DNA of 64,000 nucleotides from Candidatus Puniceispirillum sp. (GTDB lineage Bacteria; Pseudomonadota; Alphaproteobacteria; Puniceispirillales; Puniceispirillaceae). The translations under genes and the position numbers were made by a program. Each line of letters opens with the position of its first letter. Position 1 is the first letter of the stretch. The notes beneath the pieces are model-generated. The model was not told the origin of the DNA. It saw only the letters and a list, made by a program, of their open reading frames with translations, and ran no database searches. Shown here in pieces: positions 45,433-54,764 of this stretch. The DNA is taken from assembly GCA_028382965.1 (NCBI GenBank), contig JAOEUK010000001.1, forward strand, positions 345,001 to 409,000, given 5' to 3'.

Positions 45433-45927
45433 TTATTCAGCAGCCTTCAAAGCATGGCTGTTACTAAACTTATATTTTTTGAATTGTTTTTTTGCGATAG
45501 TGCGTAAACCACCATCTGCTTTTAAATAATCCGGCTCATGCGCCAGTTCCTGAGATTCCATGGATGAGGGATTAGGAGCGTCATAATCAGAAGCACATTT
45601 GATTGAGCCCCATTCAGTTGTGCGAATGGGAGACACAAAGTTTTTCTCTCTGCCATCCCTGAATTTCAGTCGCCAAGAAATGGTGCCTTTTTCTGGCTCT
45701 CTTAAAACACGAACTTTATGACCCATTGGGGCAAAGTCTGCATATCCTCGATCATCAATTGCATTTTGAGGACATGCTTTGATGCATGAGTAACACTCCC
45801 AGCAAAAGTTCGGTTCAATGTTGACTGCACGCCTTGTTACTGGATCAATGTGCATGATGTCTGATGGGCAAATATCGACGCAATGTCCGCAACCATCGCA
45901 AGCTGTCATGTAAACAAATGTTGGCAT
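45433..45927 (-). CDS. aprB: Adenylylsulfate reductase beta subunit
   Basis: A 164-residue iron-sulfur subunit with two [4Fe-4S] binding motifs, CDGCGHCVDICPSDIM and CWECYSCIKACPQNAI, followed by a beta-rich tail that wraps around AprA in known structures. AGGAG precedes the ATG. It is 32 nt upstream of aprA on the same strand. Confidence 0.95.
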   Translation of the reverse strand: MPTFVYMTACDGCGHCVDICPSDIMHIDPVTRRAVNIEPNFCWECYSCIKACPQNAIDDRGYADFAPMGHKVRVLREPEKGTISWRLKFRDGREKNFVSPIRTTEWGSIKCASDYDAPNPSSMESQELAHEPDYLKADGGLRTIAKKQFKKYKFSNSHALKAAE

Positions 45928-45952
45928 TTTTATCTCCTGTGGATTTCAAATA

Positions 45953-46738
45953 TTAATAGTTATGGCCATGTCTTTCGGGTTTTCCTAAAATCGCCGGTTT
46001 ATCAGATGGTGCCGGCAGATGATTTCGGCCACCGTTAAGGTGAGCAAGATTTTTCTGGTATGCCGCGGCGGGTTTGAAAAACATATGTGAAAACTTTGAC
46101 CAGGGCACTGAGCCAAATAATACAGCTGTTGAAATCAAATATAGAGCGAGCGCTATATAAGACAATGTAATGCCAGATGCTTGACCATAGGCCCATATCA
46201 AAGCGAATGTTGTGCTCAGGACTAATGAAACAACGAACAGGTCAGCCCTAACGAGCCTAAATGGTGAATTGCCCTCTGCAGCAACATCAACTCGAATAAA
46301 AAACCAAAACCAGTAACCGCCGACACAAACCATTGCACTACCTAGCCACCATATTTGTGGCCAGTAAGATGGTGTCGCAACATCTATTGTAGGATAAGAA
46401 TACACCATTACGGCTGTTGCCACTGCATATGCAATAAAACCATACATTGTTAGAAGATGTGCAAGGCGCCTTTTGAAATTACAAAATTCACCTGATGCTA
46501 AAATATCGTGAGCGGTCGTTCTTGTTACGGACATAACTTTTTCATCAAAGCCAGGATCTCGTTCTTTTGAACTTTTTTCACGAGACCACCTTTGAAAAAA
46601 GTATTTTGCACTTCCTTTGTGAATAATATCAAAAAGAGTTCCACCTGCAACCAACGCGATCATGACGGTCACAAATCCCTGCATTACTGCCACAGGAACT
46701 ATTGTGGTTAACTCTGCAAACGGGTTTATTTCAAACAT
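45953..46738 (-). CDS. aprM: AprM-type membrane protein
   Basis: The protein has about 261 residues from ATG 46738 after GGAGAAG (an upstream ATG at 46777 adds a poor leader). It has about five to six membrane segments (VAVMQGFVTVMIALVAGGTLFDII, LLTMYGFIAYAVATAVMVYS, WWLGSAMVCVGGYWFWFFI, LFVVSLVLSTTFALIWAYG, YIALALYLISTAVLFG). AprM is the membrane partner found with aprBA in marine alphaproteobacteria that lack QmoABC and is thought to link AprBA to the quinone pool. Confidence 0.85.
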   Translation of the reverse strand: MFEINPFAELTTIVPVAVMQGFVTVMIALVAGGTLFDIIHKGSAKYFFQRWSREKSSKERDPGFDEKVMSVTRTTAHDILASGEFCNFKRRLAHLLTMYGFIAYAVATAVMVYSYPTIDVATPSYWPQIWWLGSAMVCVGGYWFWFFIRVDVAAEGNSPFRLVRADLFVVSLVLSTTFALIWAYGQASGITLSYIALALYLISTAVLFGSVPWSKFSHMFFKPAAAYQKNLAHLNGGRNHLPAPSDKPAILGKPERHGHNY

Positions 46739-46802
46739 TTTCAAACTTCTCCGGATAATGACTGATTTTAAAATCAACTATTTCTATAATTCACCTTAAT
46801 AT

Positions 46803-47963
46803 TCACTGAGTATCATAATAACTGTTCAAAACTTCTAAGACTTCTGGCCTGCTAAATTCGTGGGGAATTTTCTCTTTGTTTGCAAACATTTCTCTGAGCC
46901 TTGTGCCAGAAACTTCAAGCCTGTTACTCTCATCGCATGGACAAGTGCGCCCCGTCGCCATGCCGGCACATTTATAACAATAAAATGTAATGTCGATTTT
47001 TAACGCCTGCGTCTCAAGGCTACCATCGGGTATTTCATCAAAAATTTTGTGGGCATCAAATGGTCCATAATAAGAACCCACACCTGCATGATCTCTGCCA
47101 ACAACAAGATGTGAACATCCAAAATTTTGTCTAAATAAAGCGTGCAAAAGTGCTTCGCGTGGACCGGCGTAGCGCATTTCAATTGGATAACCAGCTTGTA
47201 TCACAGTGCCCGGCACAAAATAATTCTCAACAAGCGCATCAATTGCGGCAACTCTAACTTCAGCTGGGATATCGCCCGGCTTGAGGGCTCCTAAAACCTG
47301 ATGGATCAACAGTCCATCACAAATTTCAATCGCTATTTTTGCTAAATGCTCATGGCTTCTGTGCATAGGATTTCTTGTTTGAAACGCAGCGACTGTTGAC
47401 CAGTTATTTTTTTCAAAAAGCGCTCTGGTTTCCTTTGGTCTTAAATATAGATTTTTATATGTCGAAGGATAAATTCCCTCATTTAAAACTTCAACTGTCC
47501 CTGCCAAGTTAACGGCTCCTTGGGACATTACTTTTTCAACACCGGGATGTTTTGGGTCAAGAGTTTTGTAAATTTCCAAACACTCTAGCTCTTTATCAAT
47601 CTTATACTTCTCAGCAACATGAAGCGTGCCATATATGTCGCCCTCCTGATCAGTTAGAGATACAGTTTCCCCTATTAAAATCCCCGAGGCATTTTCTTCT
47701 GATGTGGAGAATGTTATTGGAATTGGCCAAAAATAACCATCTGCTGTACTATAATCTTTACAGCATTTTCGCCAAGATTCTTCATCCATAAACCCGTCAA
47801 GTGGCGTGTAAGCGCCCATGCCAAGCATGAGAAGATCTGATAACTCTCTTGAGGTCATTGGTAACGTTTTGAATGTTTTTGCTTGAGCCAATTGAACAGC
47901 ACATTTTTCACCCGCAATAAATAAAGGCTTTAATTCTGGATGTGCATGCGGCTTCACTAACAA
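46803..47963 (-). CDS. sat: ATP sulfurylase
   Basis: The 386-residue Sat/MET3-type sulfate adenylyltransferase has the [13 protein letters not shown] motif (usual QxRNPxHRGHE, here with Ser) and [17 protein letters not shown], plus a C-terminal zinc-like Cys cluster [18 protein letters not shown]. It makes ATP and sulfate from APS and pyrophosphate in the oxidative direction. The start is probably TTG 47963 (AGGGGAA upstream) or GTG two codons later. It is the first gene of the sat-aprM-aprB-aprA run. Confidence 0.95.
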   Translation of the reverse strand: MLVKPHAHPELKPLFIAGEKCAVQLAQAKTFKTLPMTSRELSDLLMLGMGAYTPLDGFMDEESWRKCCKDYSTADGYFWPIPITFSTSEENASGILIGETVSLTDQEGDIYGTLHVAEKYKIDKELECLEIYKTLDPKHPGVEKVMSQGAVNLAGTVEVLNEGIYPSTYKNLYLRPKETRALFEKNNWSTVAAFQTRNPMHRSHEHLAKIAIEICDGLLIHQVLGALKPGDIPAEVRVAAIDALVENYFVPGTVIQAGYPIEMRYAGPREALLHALFRQNFGCSHLVVGRDHAGVGSYYGPFDAHKIFDEIPDGSLETQALKIDITFYCYKCAGMATGRTCPCDESNRLEVSGTRLREMFANKEKIPHEFSRPEVLEVLNSYYDTQ

Positions 47964-48083
47964 TTCAAAAGTTCCCCTACCTAGATTTCTGATTCATTAA
48001 GCATATGACCCGATAGATTCTTGCTACGAGAAAATAACCCTATAGTTATATCCTATCGGATCAAATAACGATATCAGCCTCAA

Positions 48084-48142
48084 GTAAAAAAACAATAGAG
48101 AATAACTATCGCGTCATTAATCCAATAACAGTTACTCTCTAT
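48084..48142 (-). terminator. Terminator after LysR gene
   Basis: On the minus strand the 13-bp arms ATAGAGAGTAACT (48142-48130) and AGTTATTCTCTAT (48107-48095) pair with one mismatch across a 22-nt loop. They are followed by TTGTTTTTTTA. This should end LysR transcription before sat. Confidence 0.7.
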
Positions 48143-48166
48143 CGTCTTCTGATGATTGAATAGCGT

Positions 48167-49102
48167 TCAATTAACGAGATATGCAGGCAAAAGGGATCTG
48201 TGTGTTCCTGTTTGGCCAACTGTGTTTTCACATACCATTTGAATTAAAGCTTTTTCTGCATTGCTTGAGGACCGCTGCTTTTGGACTATCATATGGTAGT
48301 TTCTGGGTGGAAAGTTCAGTGTCGCAGCCTTCAGAAGTCCAGTTTGAAGTGACAGGTTGACGACATGGCGTGAAATTAATGTTGCTCCCACTCCAGCAAC
48401 AACTGCTTCCCGTACGGATTCGTTGCTCGGCAGTTCCAAAATTATGTCTAAGTCGTCCCAATTTAAATTGTTCTGGCTAATAAGGTCCTCCAATATTTTT
48501 CTTGTGCCGGATCCTTTTTCACGCACTATCCAGGGTAGGTTCTTTAAGTTAATGTTTTTATTTGATATTTCTAATGATGACCACCTCTTTGTCGAAACCA
48601 CTATCACAGGTTGATCATGATCAACTTTCGTAAGTTTTAATTTTTCCGAAGTGATTTGTCCTTCTACAAACCCAATGTCAGCCACTCCCTTTAACACAGC
48701 TTGCTCCACATCGCGGGTGTTGGACATAGTTACATTTAAGGACACGTCAGGGTTTCTGGTGTGAAATGCCGCTAATCGCTGGGGCAGCCAATAATTGGCA
48801 ATGGTTTGACTGGCTGCAATGTGAAGTTTGCCATGAGTTTTTCCGCTAAGTAGCCGTAAATTGCGTGCTGCAGTTTGAGCGCTTGAAACAGCGCTCTGAG
48901 CTTCTGGAAGAAAACGTCTGCCAGTTTCAGAAAGCTCAATAGAACGCCCAATTCGTTCAAATAGTTTTACTTGGTAAACATTTTCTATGGCCGCTATCGC
49001 AGCTGATGCTGCAGACTGGGTCATACCAAGCAGATCTGCGGCTCTAGTTACGTTTCCAACTTCTGCAACTGCTATGAATATTCTTAACTGAGTTAATGTC
49101 AT
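48167..49102 (-). CDS. LysR-type regulator (CysB/CbbR-like)
   Basis: A 311-residue LysR protein. The N-terminal helix-turn-helix reads LTQLRIFIAVAEVGNVTRAADLLGMTQSAASAAIAAIE. The ligand domain has THGKLHIAASQTIANYWLPQRLAAFHTRNPDVSL and DIGFVEG, the CbbR/CysL subgroup look. It is divergent from soeA (136 nt), with an ATAAG-N8-CTTAT dyad in the gap, and upstream of sat on the same strand. It probably controls soeABC and perhaps sat-apr in response to sulfite or APS. Confidence 0.9.
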   Translation of the reverse strand: MTLTQLRIFIAVAEVGNVTRAADLLGMTQSAASAAIAAIENVYQVKLFERIGRSIELSETGRRFLPEAQSAVSSAQTAARNLRLLSGKTHGKLHIAASQTIANYWLPQRLAAFHTRNPDVSLNVTMSNTRDVEQAVLKGVADIGFVEGQITSEKLKLTKVDHDQPVIVVSTKRWSSLEISNKNINLKNLPWIVREKGSGTRKILEDLISQNNLNWDDLDIILELPSNESVREAVVAGVGATLISRHVVNLSLQTGLLKAATLNFPPRNYHMIVQKQRSSSNAEKALIQMVCENTVGQTGTHRSLLPAYLVN

Positions 49103-49138
49103 ATTTATTCATAAGATAATTCGATCAATTACACAATA

Positions 49139-49156
49139 ATAAGTTATTAGACTTAT
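49139..49156. promoter_or_regulatory. Candidate LysR operator upstream of soeA
   Basis: ATAAG-N8-CTTAT dyad, between the divergent LysR and soeA genes. It fits a LysR-family site by position and form. Confidence 0.5.
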
Positions 49157-49237
49157 CAATAATCTCAGGTGTATCGTAATTTAAATTTCTTGGTAACGAT
49201 TGTTTAAATTAGCTTTATAGGCTTAGGAAGTGAAATC

Positions 49238-52126
49238 ATGGCGCCCGAACCGCAGGTAGAAACTTCCCCTAAAGTTTCTGATGAAGTAAAGCAAACCACA
49301 TGCTACATGTGTGCTTGTCGTTGTGGTATCAATGTACACATTCGCGATGATAAAATCCGGTATATAGAAGGAAATCGAGATCACCCTATTAATAAGGGCG
49401 TTTTGTGTGCCAAAGGCTCTGCCGGCATAATGCAGCATTACTCTCCAGCTCGTTTGAAATCCCCAATGAAGCGAGTTGGTCCGAGGGGATCTGGACAATT
49501 TGAACCGATTAGTTGGGATGAGGCGCTATCAACGGCAACTGACTGGCTTGCTCCGATACGAAAAAGTGACCCTAAAAAGCTAGCTTTTTTTACTGGACGC
49601 GACCAATCACAGGCATTGACAAGCTGGTGGGCACAGCAATTTGGCACGCCAAATTTTGCTGCACATGGTGGATTTTGTTCTGTAAACATGGCTGCTGGCG
49701 GTATTTATACCATTGGCGGTGCTTTCTGGGAGTTTGGAGCACCTGATTGGGATCTTACTGAAATGTTTGTGCTCTTTGGCGTTGCTGAAGACCACGACTC
49801 AAATCCGATTAAGATAGGGTTGGGCAAGGTCAAGGGGCGCGGAAAACGAGTTGTTTCTGTAAATCCTGTGCAGACTGGTTACGGAGCGATATCTGACGAT
49901 TGGTACGGTATAACACCGGGTACTGATGGGTTGTTGATCTTGTCATTAATTCGTGAACTGATGCGCTCTGGGAATATTGATGTAGATTATCTTCGCCGAT
50001 ATACCAATGCACCGTGGCTTGTTATTCGCAACCCTGGTGCTGCCAATGACGGATTATTTCTTCGGGATTCTGATGGTGAACCTCAGGTAATTGACCGTTC
50101 AACTGGAAAAGCGGTTTCACACAAAACTAAGAATATAAGCACAGCGATGAATGGTGAAATTATTGTTGATGGTGGTGGTGTGGCAATGCCTGCATTTGTG
50201 CTCATGAGTGAGACCTATATGGATGACGCTTATGCTCCAGAAGCTGTCGCCAGCACAGTGGGCATTTCGGCAAAACGTGTTCGTCAGTTTGCTGCAGATT
50301 TGGCTGAAGCTGCTTTTGCCAAGGAGGTCGTAATTAATCAGCCTTGGACTGATTGGAAGGGTGAAAAGCATGAAACTATGGTTGGCCGACCAGTTTCCAT
50401 GCACTCCATGCGAGGAATTTCCGCTCACTCAAATGGTTTTCAGACTTGTCGCGCTCTTCACGTCCTTCAATTAATGCTCGGATCAATCGAAGTTCCGGGT
50501 GGCTGGCGGTTTAAACCGCCATATCCAAAACCACCGGAGGCGCACCCAAAGCCTGCTGGTAAACCGGATCAAATACAAGCGGGCAAACCTCTCGCTGGCG
50601 CACCGTTAGGATATGTGTTGGGTCCAGAGGATTTGCTCCTTAATGCGGATGGCGGACCTCAAAGAATTGATAAAGCTTATAGTTGGGACGCTCCAATGTC
50701 AGCTCATGGCCTTATGCATATGGTTATTTCAAATGCAGTCGCAGGTGATCCATATCACGTTGATGTTCTATTTATGTATATGGCAAATATGGCTTGGAAT
50801 TCGTCGATGAATACGCGCGGTGTAATGGAAATGCTTACTGAGCAGGATCCAAAAACTGGTGATTATAAGATTCCCAAAATCATCTATTCTGATGCGTATT
50901 CCTCTGAAATGGTGGCTTACGCAGACCTAATACTTCCAGATACAACCTATTTGGAAAGACATGATGCTATTTCATTATTGGACCGCCCAATATGTGAGGC
51001 TGATGCAGTTGCTGATGCTATTCGGTGGCCAGTATTCGCTCCTGATCGAGACGTAAGAGGTTTTCAGTCAGTGCTTTTGGACTTAGGAGCAAGGCTTCAA
51101 CTGCCAGGCATGGTGAACGAAGATGGAACAGCGAAATACGAAGATTATGGTGACTATATAATTAATCATGAGCGTAAACCGGGCATTGGTCCACTTGCTG
51201 GTTTTAGAGGAAATGGAGAAAAATCAGGTCGGGGTGAGCCAAATCCTGGACAAATTGAAGCCTATAAAGCAAATGGAGCATTTTGGCATAAAGACATTCC
51301 TAAAGAAGCGCGCTATTACAAGATGGCAAATATGGCATATCAGGAATTTGCTGTTGATATGGGTATCTATGACAGCCCCCAACCATATGCCTTTCAGATC
51401 TACAGTGAGGTACTTCAAAAGTTTCATCTTGCCGCCGAAGGGCATGGAAATGTCCAACCACCGGAGCATTTGAGGTCTCAAGTTAAAACTTGTTTTACTC
51501 CCTTGCCAACGTGGTATGCACCGTTTGAAGGAGAGGCCGTTTCTGAAGACGAGTATCCAATTCACGCTTTAACACAACGTCCAATGGCCATGTATCATTC
51601 CTGGGGTTCACAGAACCCTTGGCTTAGGCAAATTCATGGGCACAATCCAATGTTTATACCCCAGGGAATTGCAAAAGAGCATGATCTTTCTGACGGTGAC
51701 TGGATTTGGGTTACATCCCATCATGGCAAAATACGTGTCCCTGTCGTTGTGATGGCAGGCCTCAATGAAAAAACCATTTGGACATGGAATGCTATTGGTA
51801 AAAGGAAGGGTGCCTGGCAACTTGAAGAAGATGCGCCTGAAGCTAAAAAAGGATTTTTATTAAACCATCTAATTAAAGAGCTTTTACCGGCAAAAGGTGA
51901 TGGACAGCGATGGTCAAACTCAGACCCAATAACAGGCCAAGCTGCGTGGTTCGATTTAAAAGTAAAAATAGAAAAGGCAGATCCTGGTGAACCAGAGGAA
52001 GCTTCTCCACAATTCCCATCCCTACCTAGGATGAATGGAGTAGTTCCAGAACCAGAGAAGACACTGAGGTATGGGCTTCAATGGACTAAGGGAAATGATA
52101 ATGTTCCTGGAGGAAGCAAAAAATGA
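49238..52126 (+). CDS. soeA: Cytoplasmic sulfite dehydrogenase, molybdenum subunit
   Basis: The 962-residue bis-MGD molybdoenzyme has an N-terminal CYMCACRCG...CAKG [4Fe-4S] site, the usual catalytic domains and a C-terminal MGD domain (GIAKEHDLSDGDWIWVTSHHGKIRVPV). There is no Tat signal, as expected for the cytoplasmic SoeA, which oxidises sulfite directly to sulfate. Its stop overlaps the soeB start (ATGA). DMSO/thiosulfate reductase-type alternatives are less likely because of the apr/sat/TauE context and missing export signal. Confidence 0.9.
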   Translation: MAPEPQVETSPKVSDEVKQTTCYMCACRCGINVHIRDDKIRYIEGNRDHPINKGVLCAKGSAGIMQHYSPARLKSPMKRVGPRGSGQFEPISWDEALSTATDWLAPIRKSDPKKLAFFTGRDQSQALTSWWAQQFGTPNFAAHGGFCSVNMAAGGIYTIGGAFWEFGAPDWDLTEMFVLFGVAEDHDSNPIKIGLGKVKGRGKRVVSVNPVQTGYGAISDDWYGITPGTDGLLILSLIRELMRSGNIDVDYLRRYTNAPWLVIRNPGAANDGLFLRDSDGEPQVIDRSTGKAVSHKTKNISTAMNGEIIVDGGGVAMPAFVLMSETYMDDAYAPEAVASTVGISAKRVRQFAADLAEAAFAKEVVINQPWTDWKGEKHETMVGRPVSMHSMRGISAHSNGFQTCRALHVLQLMLGSIEVPGGWRFKPPYPKPPEAHPKPAGKPDQIQAGKPLAGAPLGYVLGPEDLLLNADGGPQRIDKAYSWDAPMSAHGLMHMVISNAVAGDPYHVDVLFMYMANMAWNSSMNTRGVMEMLTEQDPKTGDYKIPKIIYSDAYSSEMVAYADLILPDTTYLERHDAISLLDRPICEADAVADAIRWPVFAPDRDVRGFQSVLLDLGARLQLPGMVNEDGTAKYEDYGDYIINHERKPGIGPLAGFRGNGEKSGRGEPNPGQIEAYKANGAFWHKDIPKEARYYKMANMAYQEFAVDMGIYDSPQPYAFQIYSEVLQKFHLAAEGHGNVQPPEHLRSQVKTCFTPLPTWYAPFEGEAVSEDEYPIHALTQRPMAMYHSWGSQNPWLRQIHGHNPMFIPQGIAKEHDLSDGDWIWVTSHHGKIRVPVVVMAGLNEKTIWTWNAIGKRKGAWQLEEDAPEAKKGFLLNHLIKELLPAKGDGQRWSNSDPITGQAAWFDLKVKIEKADPGEPEEASPQFPSLPRMNGVVPEPEKTLRYGLQWTKGNDNVPGGSKK

Positions 52127-52866
52127 CAAGTTTACCAGAACCCTCAGCTATCAAATTAGGATTGGTAATTGATCTTGATATTTGTGTTGGCTGTCAAGCC
52201 TGTGTTGTTAATTGTAAAGAGTGGAATACATCAGGATATGGAGCGCCTTTAAGTGATGAAAATGCTTATGGTGCAAATCCAAATGGAGCCTGGTTAAATC
52301 GCGTTCATGCATTTGAAGCTGGTAACGCAGAAGAAGCAAAAACAGTCCATTTCCCAAAGTCGTGCTTGCATTGTGAAGATGCTCCATGTGTTACAGCGTG
52401 CCCTACAGGAGCTTCGTTTAAACGTGCAGAAGATGGAATAGTGCTGGTCAACGAAGATTGGTGTATTGGCTGCGGGTTGTGTGCGTGGTCTTGCCCATAT
52501 GGGGCGAGAGAAATGGATCCTGCTGAAGGGGTTATGAAAAAGTGCACCCTTTGTGTGGACAGAATTTATAATGATAATCTTAAAGAGGAAGATAGGGTTC
52601 CTGCGTGTGTAAGGACATGCCCAACAGGTGCTCGTCACTTTGGAGACCTTGGTGACCCGGAATCAGAAGTGAGCCTGCTTGTTGCAGCACGTAGTGGTTA
52701 TGATCTGTTGCCTGAACAGAACACCAAACCGGTCAATAAATACCTTCCACCACGACCTCGCCGAAAAGCAGAAGATGCCCCAATGTCATTGGTGGCAATG
52801 GCAGAAGCATCCACTCCAAAAGGTTTTTGGAAGTGGATGGACTCAACTTTAGAAAAATTAGGATAA
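52123..52866 (+). CDS. soeB: Sulfite dehydrogenase iron-sulfur subunit
   Basis: The 247-residue ferredoxin-like subunit has four [4Fe-4S] Cys clusters: CVGCQACVVNCKEWN, CLHCEDAPCVTACP, CIGCGLCAWSCPYG and CTLCVDRI...CVRTCPTGA. It carries electrons from SoeA to SoeC. It overlaps soeA by four bases and is 4 nt before soeC. Confidence 0.92.
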   Translation: MTSLPEPSAIKLGLVIDLDICVGCQACVVNCKEWNTSGYGAPLSDENAYGANPNGAWLNRVHAFEAGNAEEAKTVHFPKSCLHCEDAPCVTACPTGASFKRAEDGIVLVNEDWCIGCGLCAWSCPYGAREMDPAEGVMKKCTLCVDRIYNDNLKEEDRVPACVRTCPTGARHFGDLGDPESEVSLLVAARSGYDLLPEQNTKPVNKYLPPRPRRKAEDAPMSLVAMAEASTPKGFWKWMDSTLEKLG

Positions 52867-52870
52867 TTTT

Positions 52871-53785
52871 ATGCATCCCGCTTGGTCTATCATATTTTTC
52901 ACATCGGCATCTGGATTAGGACTTGGGCTAGCGGCATGGATTGTTTTAGGTTTAATTGACCTTAGTCAATTTTGGCACCTGATTTTTGTAGCTGGGTTTA
53001 CTTTTGGTTTAATTGGTGCGGGCTTGCTTAGTTCAACATTGCACCTTGGTCATCCTGAACGTGCTTGGAGAGCTCTTAGTCAGTGGCGCTCAAGTTGGCT
53101 GTCACGGGAGGGCGTTTTAGCAGTATTGGTGCTAGCGGCGTTAGGGGGCTGGTTTTTATACACCTATATGAGGGGTGCACCACCTCAGTGGGTTGGCTTT
53201 GCACTGGTGATTTTAATAACTGCTACAGTTTATGCGACATCTATGATTTATGCATCCTTAAAGACGGTGACCTGTTGGTACCACCCTCTGACCCCTACAT
53301 GTTACCTGATGTTTGCAGCGAGTGGAGGACTGCTCGCAAATTTATGGCTAGTGGTGATTGCTGAACAATCAGTAACGGCGATTATTCAAAGTCTAGCTGC
53401 TGTTCTTATTGTTCTGGCTTGGTTAGTCAAGTTTGCCTGGTGGTGGATGCTCGACCACAAGGTGATGGACAGCACCCTTGAGACGGCTACTGGGCTTGGA
53501 TCGTTTGGTAAAGTCCGCTCGTTGATGCCGCCTCATACGTCTGAAAATTATTTGCAAAAAGAAATGGGCTTTGTGATTGCTAGGCGCCATGCACTTAAAT
53601 TACGCATTATATCAGTATTACTTGGAGGATTAATTCCACTTGTACTAATCATTTTTGCATCTTCTTCTCCTCTCTTGTTGGGTTTGGCATTACTTTGTCA
53701 CTTAACCGGTGTTTTTGTAGAACGATGGTTATTTTTTGCTGAAGCTAAACATGTGGTTAGCTTGTATTATGGCGATCAGCACTAG
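52871..53785 (+). CDS. soeC: Sulfite dehydrogenase membrane anchor
   Basis: The 304-residue protein is a DmsC/NrfD-type integral membrane anchor with about eight segments, beginning HPAWSIIFFTSASGLGLGLAAWIVLGL and including the conserved STLHLGHPERAWRALSQWRSSWLSREG. It would pass electrons from SoeB to the quinone pool. It completes the SoeABC operon. Confidence 0.9.
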   Translation: MHPAWSIIFFTSASGLGLGLAAWIVLGLIDLSQFWHLIFVAGFTFGLIGAGLLSSTLHLGHPERAWRALSQWRSSWLSREGVLAVLVLAALGGWFLYTYMRGAPPQWVGFALVILITATVYATSMIYASLKTVTCWYHPLTPTCYLMFAASGGLLANLWLVVIAEQSVTAIIQSLAAVLIVLAWLVKFAWWWMLDHKVMDSTLETATGLGSFGKVRSLMPPHTSENYLQKEMGFVIARRHALKLRIISVLLGGLIPLVLIIFASSSPLLLGLALLCHLTGVFVERWLFFAEAKHVVSLYYGDQH

Positions 53786-53965
53786 TAAAAAGTGTTAATA
53801 TGACCACCATTAATTTTAGCTTTATAGAAGTCTATCAGTTTTGCTCAGGATTTGATTAATATCCTGTTTGGCTTTTTTGACATTAATAATGTTGAGGTGT
53901 GCGTTAAAGTCATGCTTCATAAGCATGAATATTTATGTCCAAATTTTGTTTATTAGGTATCGTTA

Positions 53966-54166
53966 ATGACTAAATTGCACCGTTTGCTTTCGATATTATT
54001 GTGGTCCTTTGCGATTGCTCTAGGGATCATCCTTTTTGATGCTGGCTTAGATCATAGGGAACTGGGTGCAGAAAGATGGTGGACCTATCCATTCTTCTTT
54101 TCTTTTATACCAGCTTTCTGTTTGCACCATTGCCTTCGTTATATTTTTCGATCAAAAAGATTTTGA
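53966..54166 (+). CDS. Small two-segment membrane protein
   Basis: A 66-residue protein with two hydrophobic segments (LLSILLWSFAIALGIILFDAGL and WTYPFFFSFIPAFCLHHCLRYIF) and basic ends. No family is recognised. It is 180 nt after soeC with no clear partner. Confidence 0.5.
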   Translation: MTKLHRLLSILLWSFAIALGIILFDAGLDHRELGAERWWTYPFFFSFIPAFCLHHCLRYIFRSKRF

Positions 54167-54314
54167 ATAAATTTTGTAAAATTTCTGAGATTTTATAGGG
54201 GCATCCTGCGCTTTATCCTCGGCTTTTGGGCGGTGCTAATCTATGGCAGCCCTCTCTTTCTTGTCATGATACACTGTATTGTTATAAACTAATCTTCGTA
54301 CAAAGGAGTGTTTA

Positions 54315-54629
54315 GTGATAAAGCAAATGTATTTAGAAATGCCGCTAAAGGCCAAAAATGTCAAAGATTTTGAAGAGCTCTGCAACTCATCTGAAGGCTT
54401 TGCAATAACCAAAAAGCAAAAAGGGTTTGTTTCAGCTGAATGGATGATTTCAACATCTAAAGATGGGAGTGCTTGCTTTCACTTGTGGGAAAAGTGGAAG
54501 GCAGTTCAAGATTTTGAAAACTACATGCAAACTCCTAAGAGAGCTGCTGGAAGTGATTTTTCGAGGGCAGTCGGGCAGTGGGCAGATGGTGACGTTCGTA
54601 TTTTTTGGGGTTCTGTTGCAAAAATATAA
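54315..54629 (+). CDS. ABM-fold small protein
   Basis: A 104-residue protein starting at GTG 54315 after AAAGGAGTG. The pattern (MYLEMPLKAKNVKDFEELC, GFVSAEWMISTSKDGSACFHLWEKWKAVQDFENYMQTP) is that of the antibiotic-biosynthesis-monooxygenase/dimeric alpha-beta barrel fold, a short ferredoxin-like domain. The function is unknown. It is alone between two convergent or unrelated units. Confidence 0.6.
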   Translation: MIKQMYLEMPLKAKNVKDFEELCNSSEGFAITKKQKGFVSAEWMISTSKDGSACFHLWEKWKAVQDFENYMQTPKRAAGSDFSRAVGQWADGDVRIFWGSVAKI

Positions 54630-54764
54630 ATATTTTTTATAGTTATCTGGCAATAAATGATAGCGCAAGGTTAGAGGCTTATTTGTGATTGGATGGTATT
54701 AGTAATCGAGCAAATGGGCTCAGGATATTTGGAATATAAAAAATTCAATAAGAGATATTCTTGT

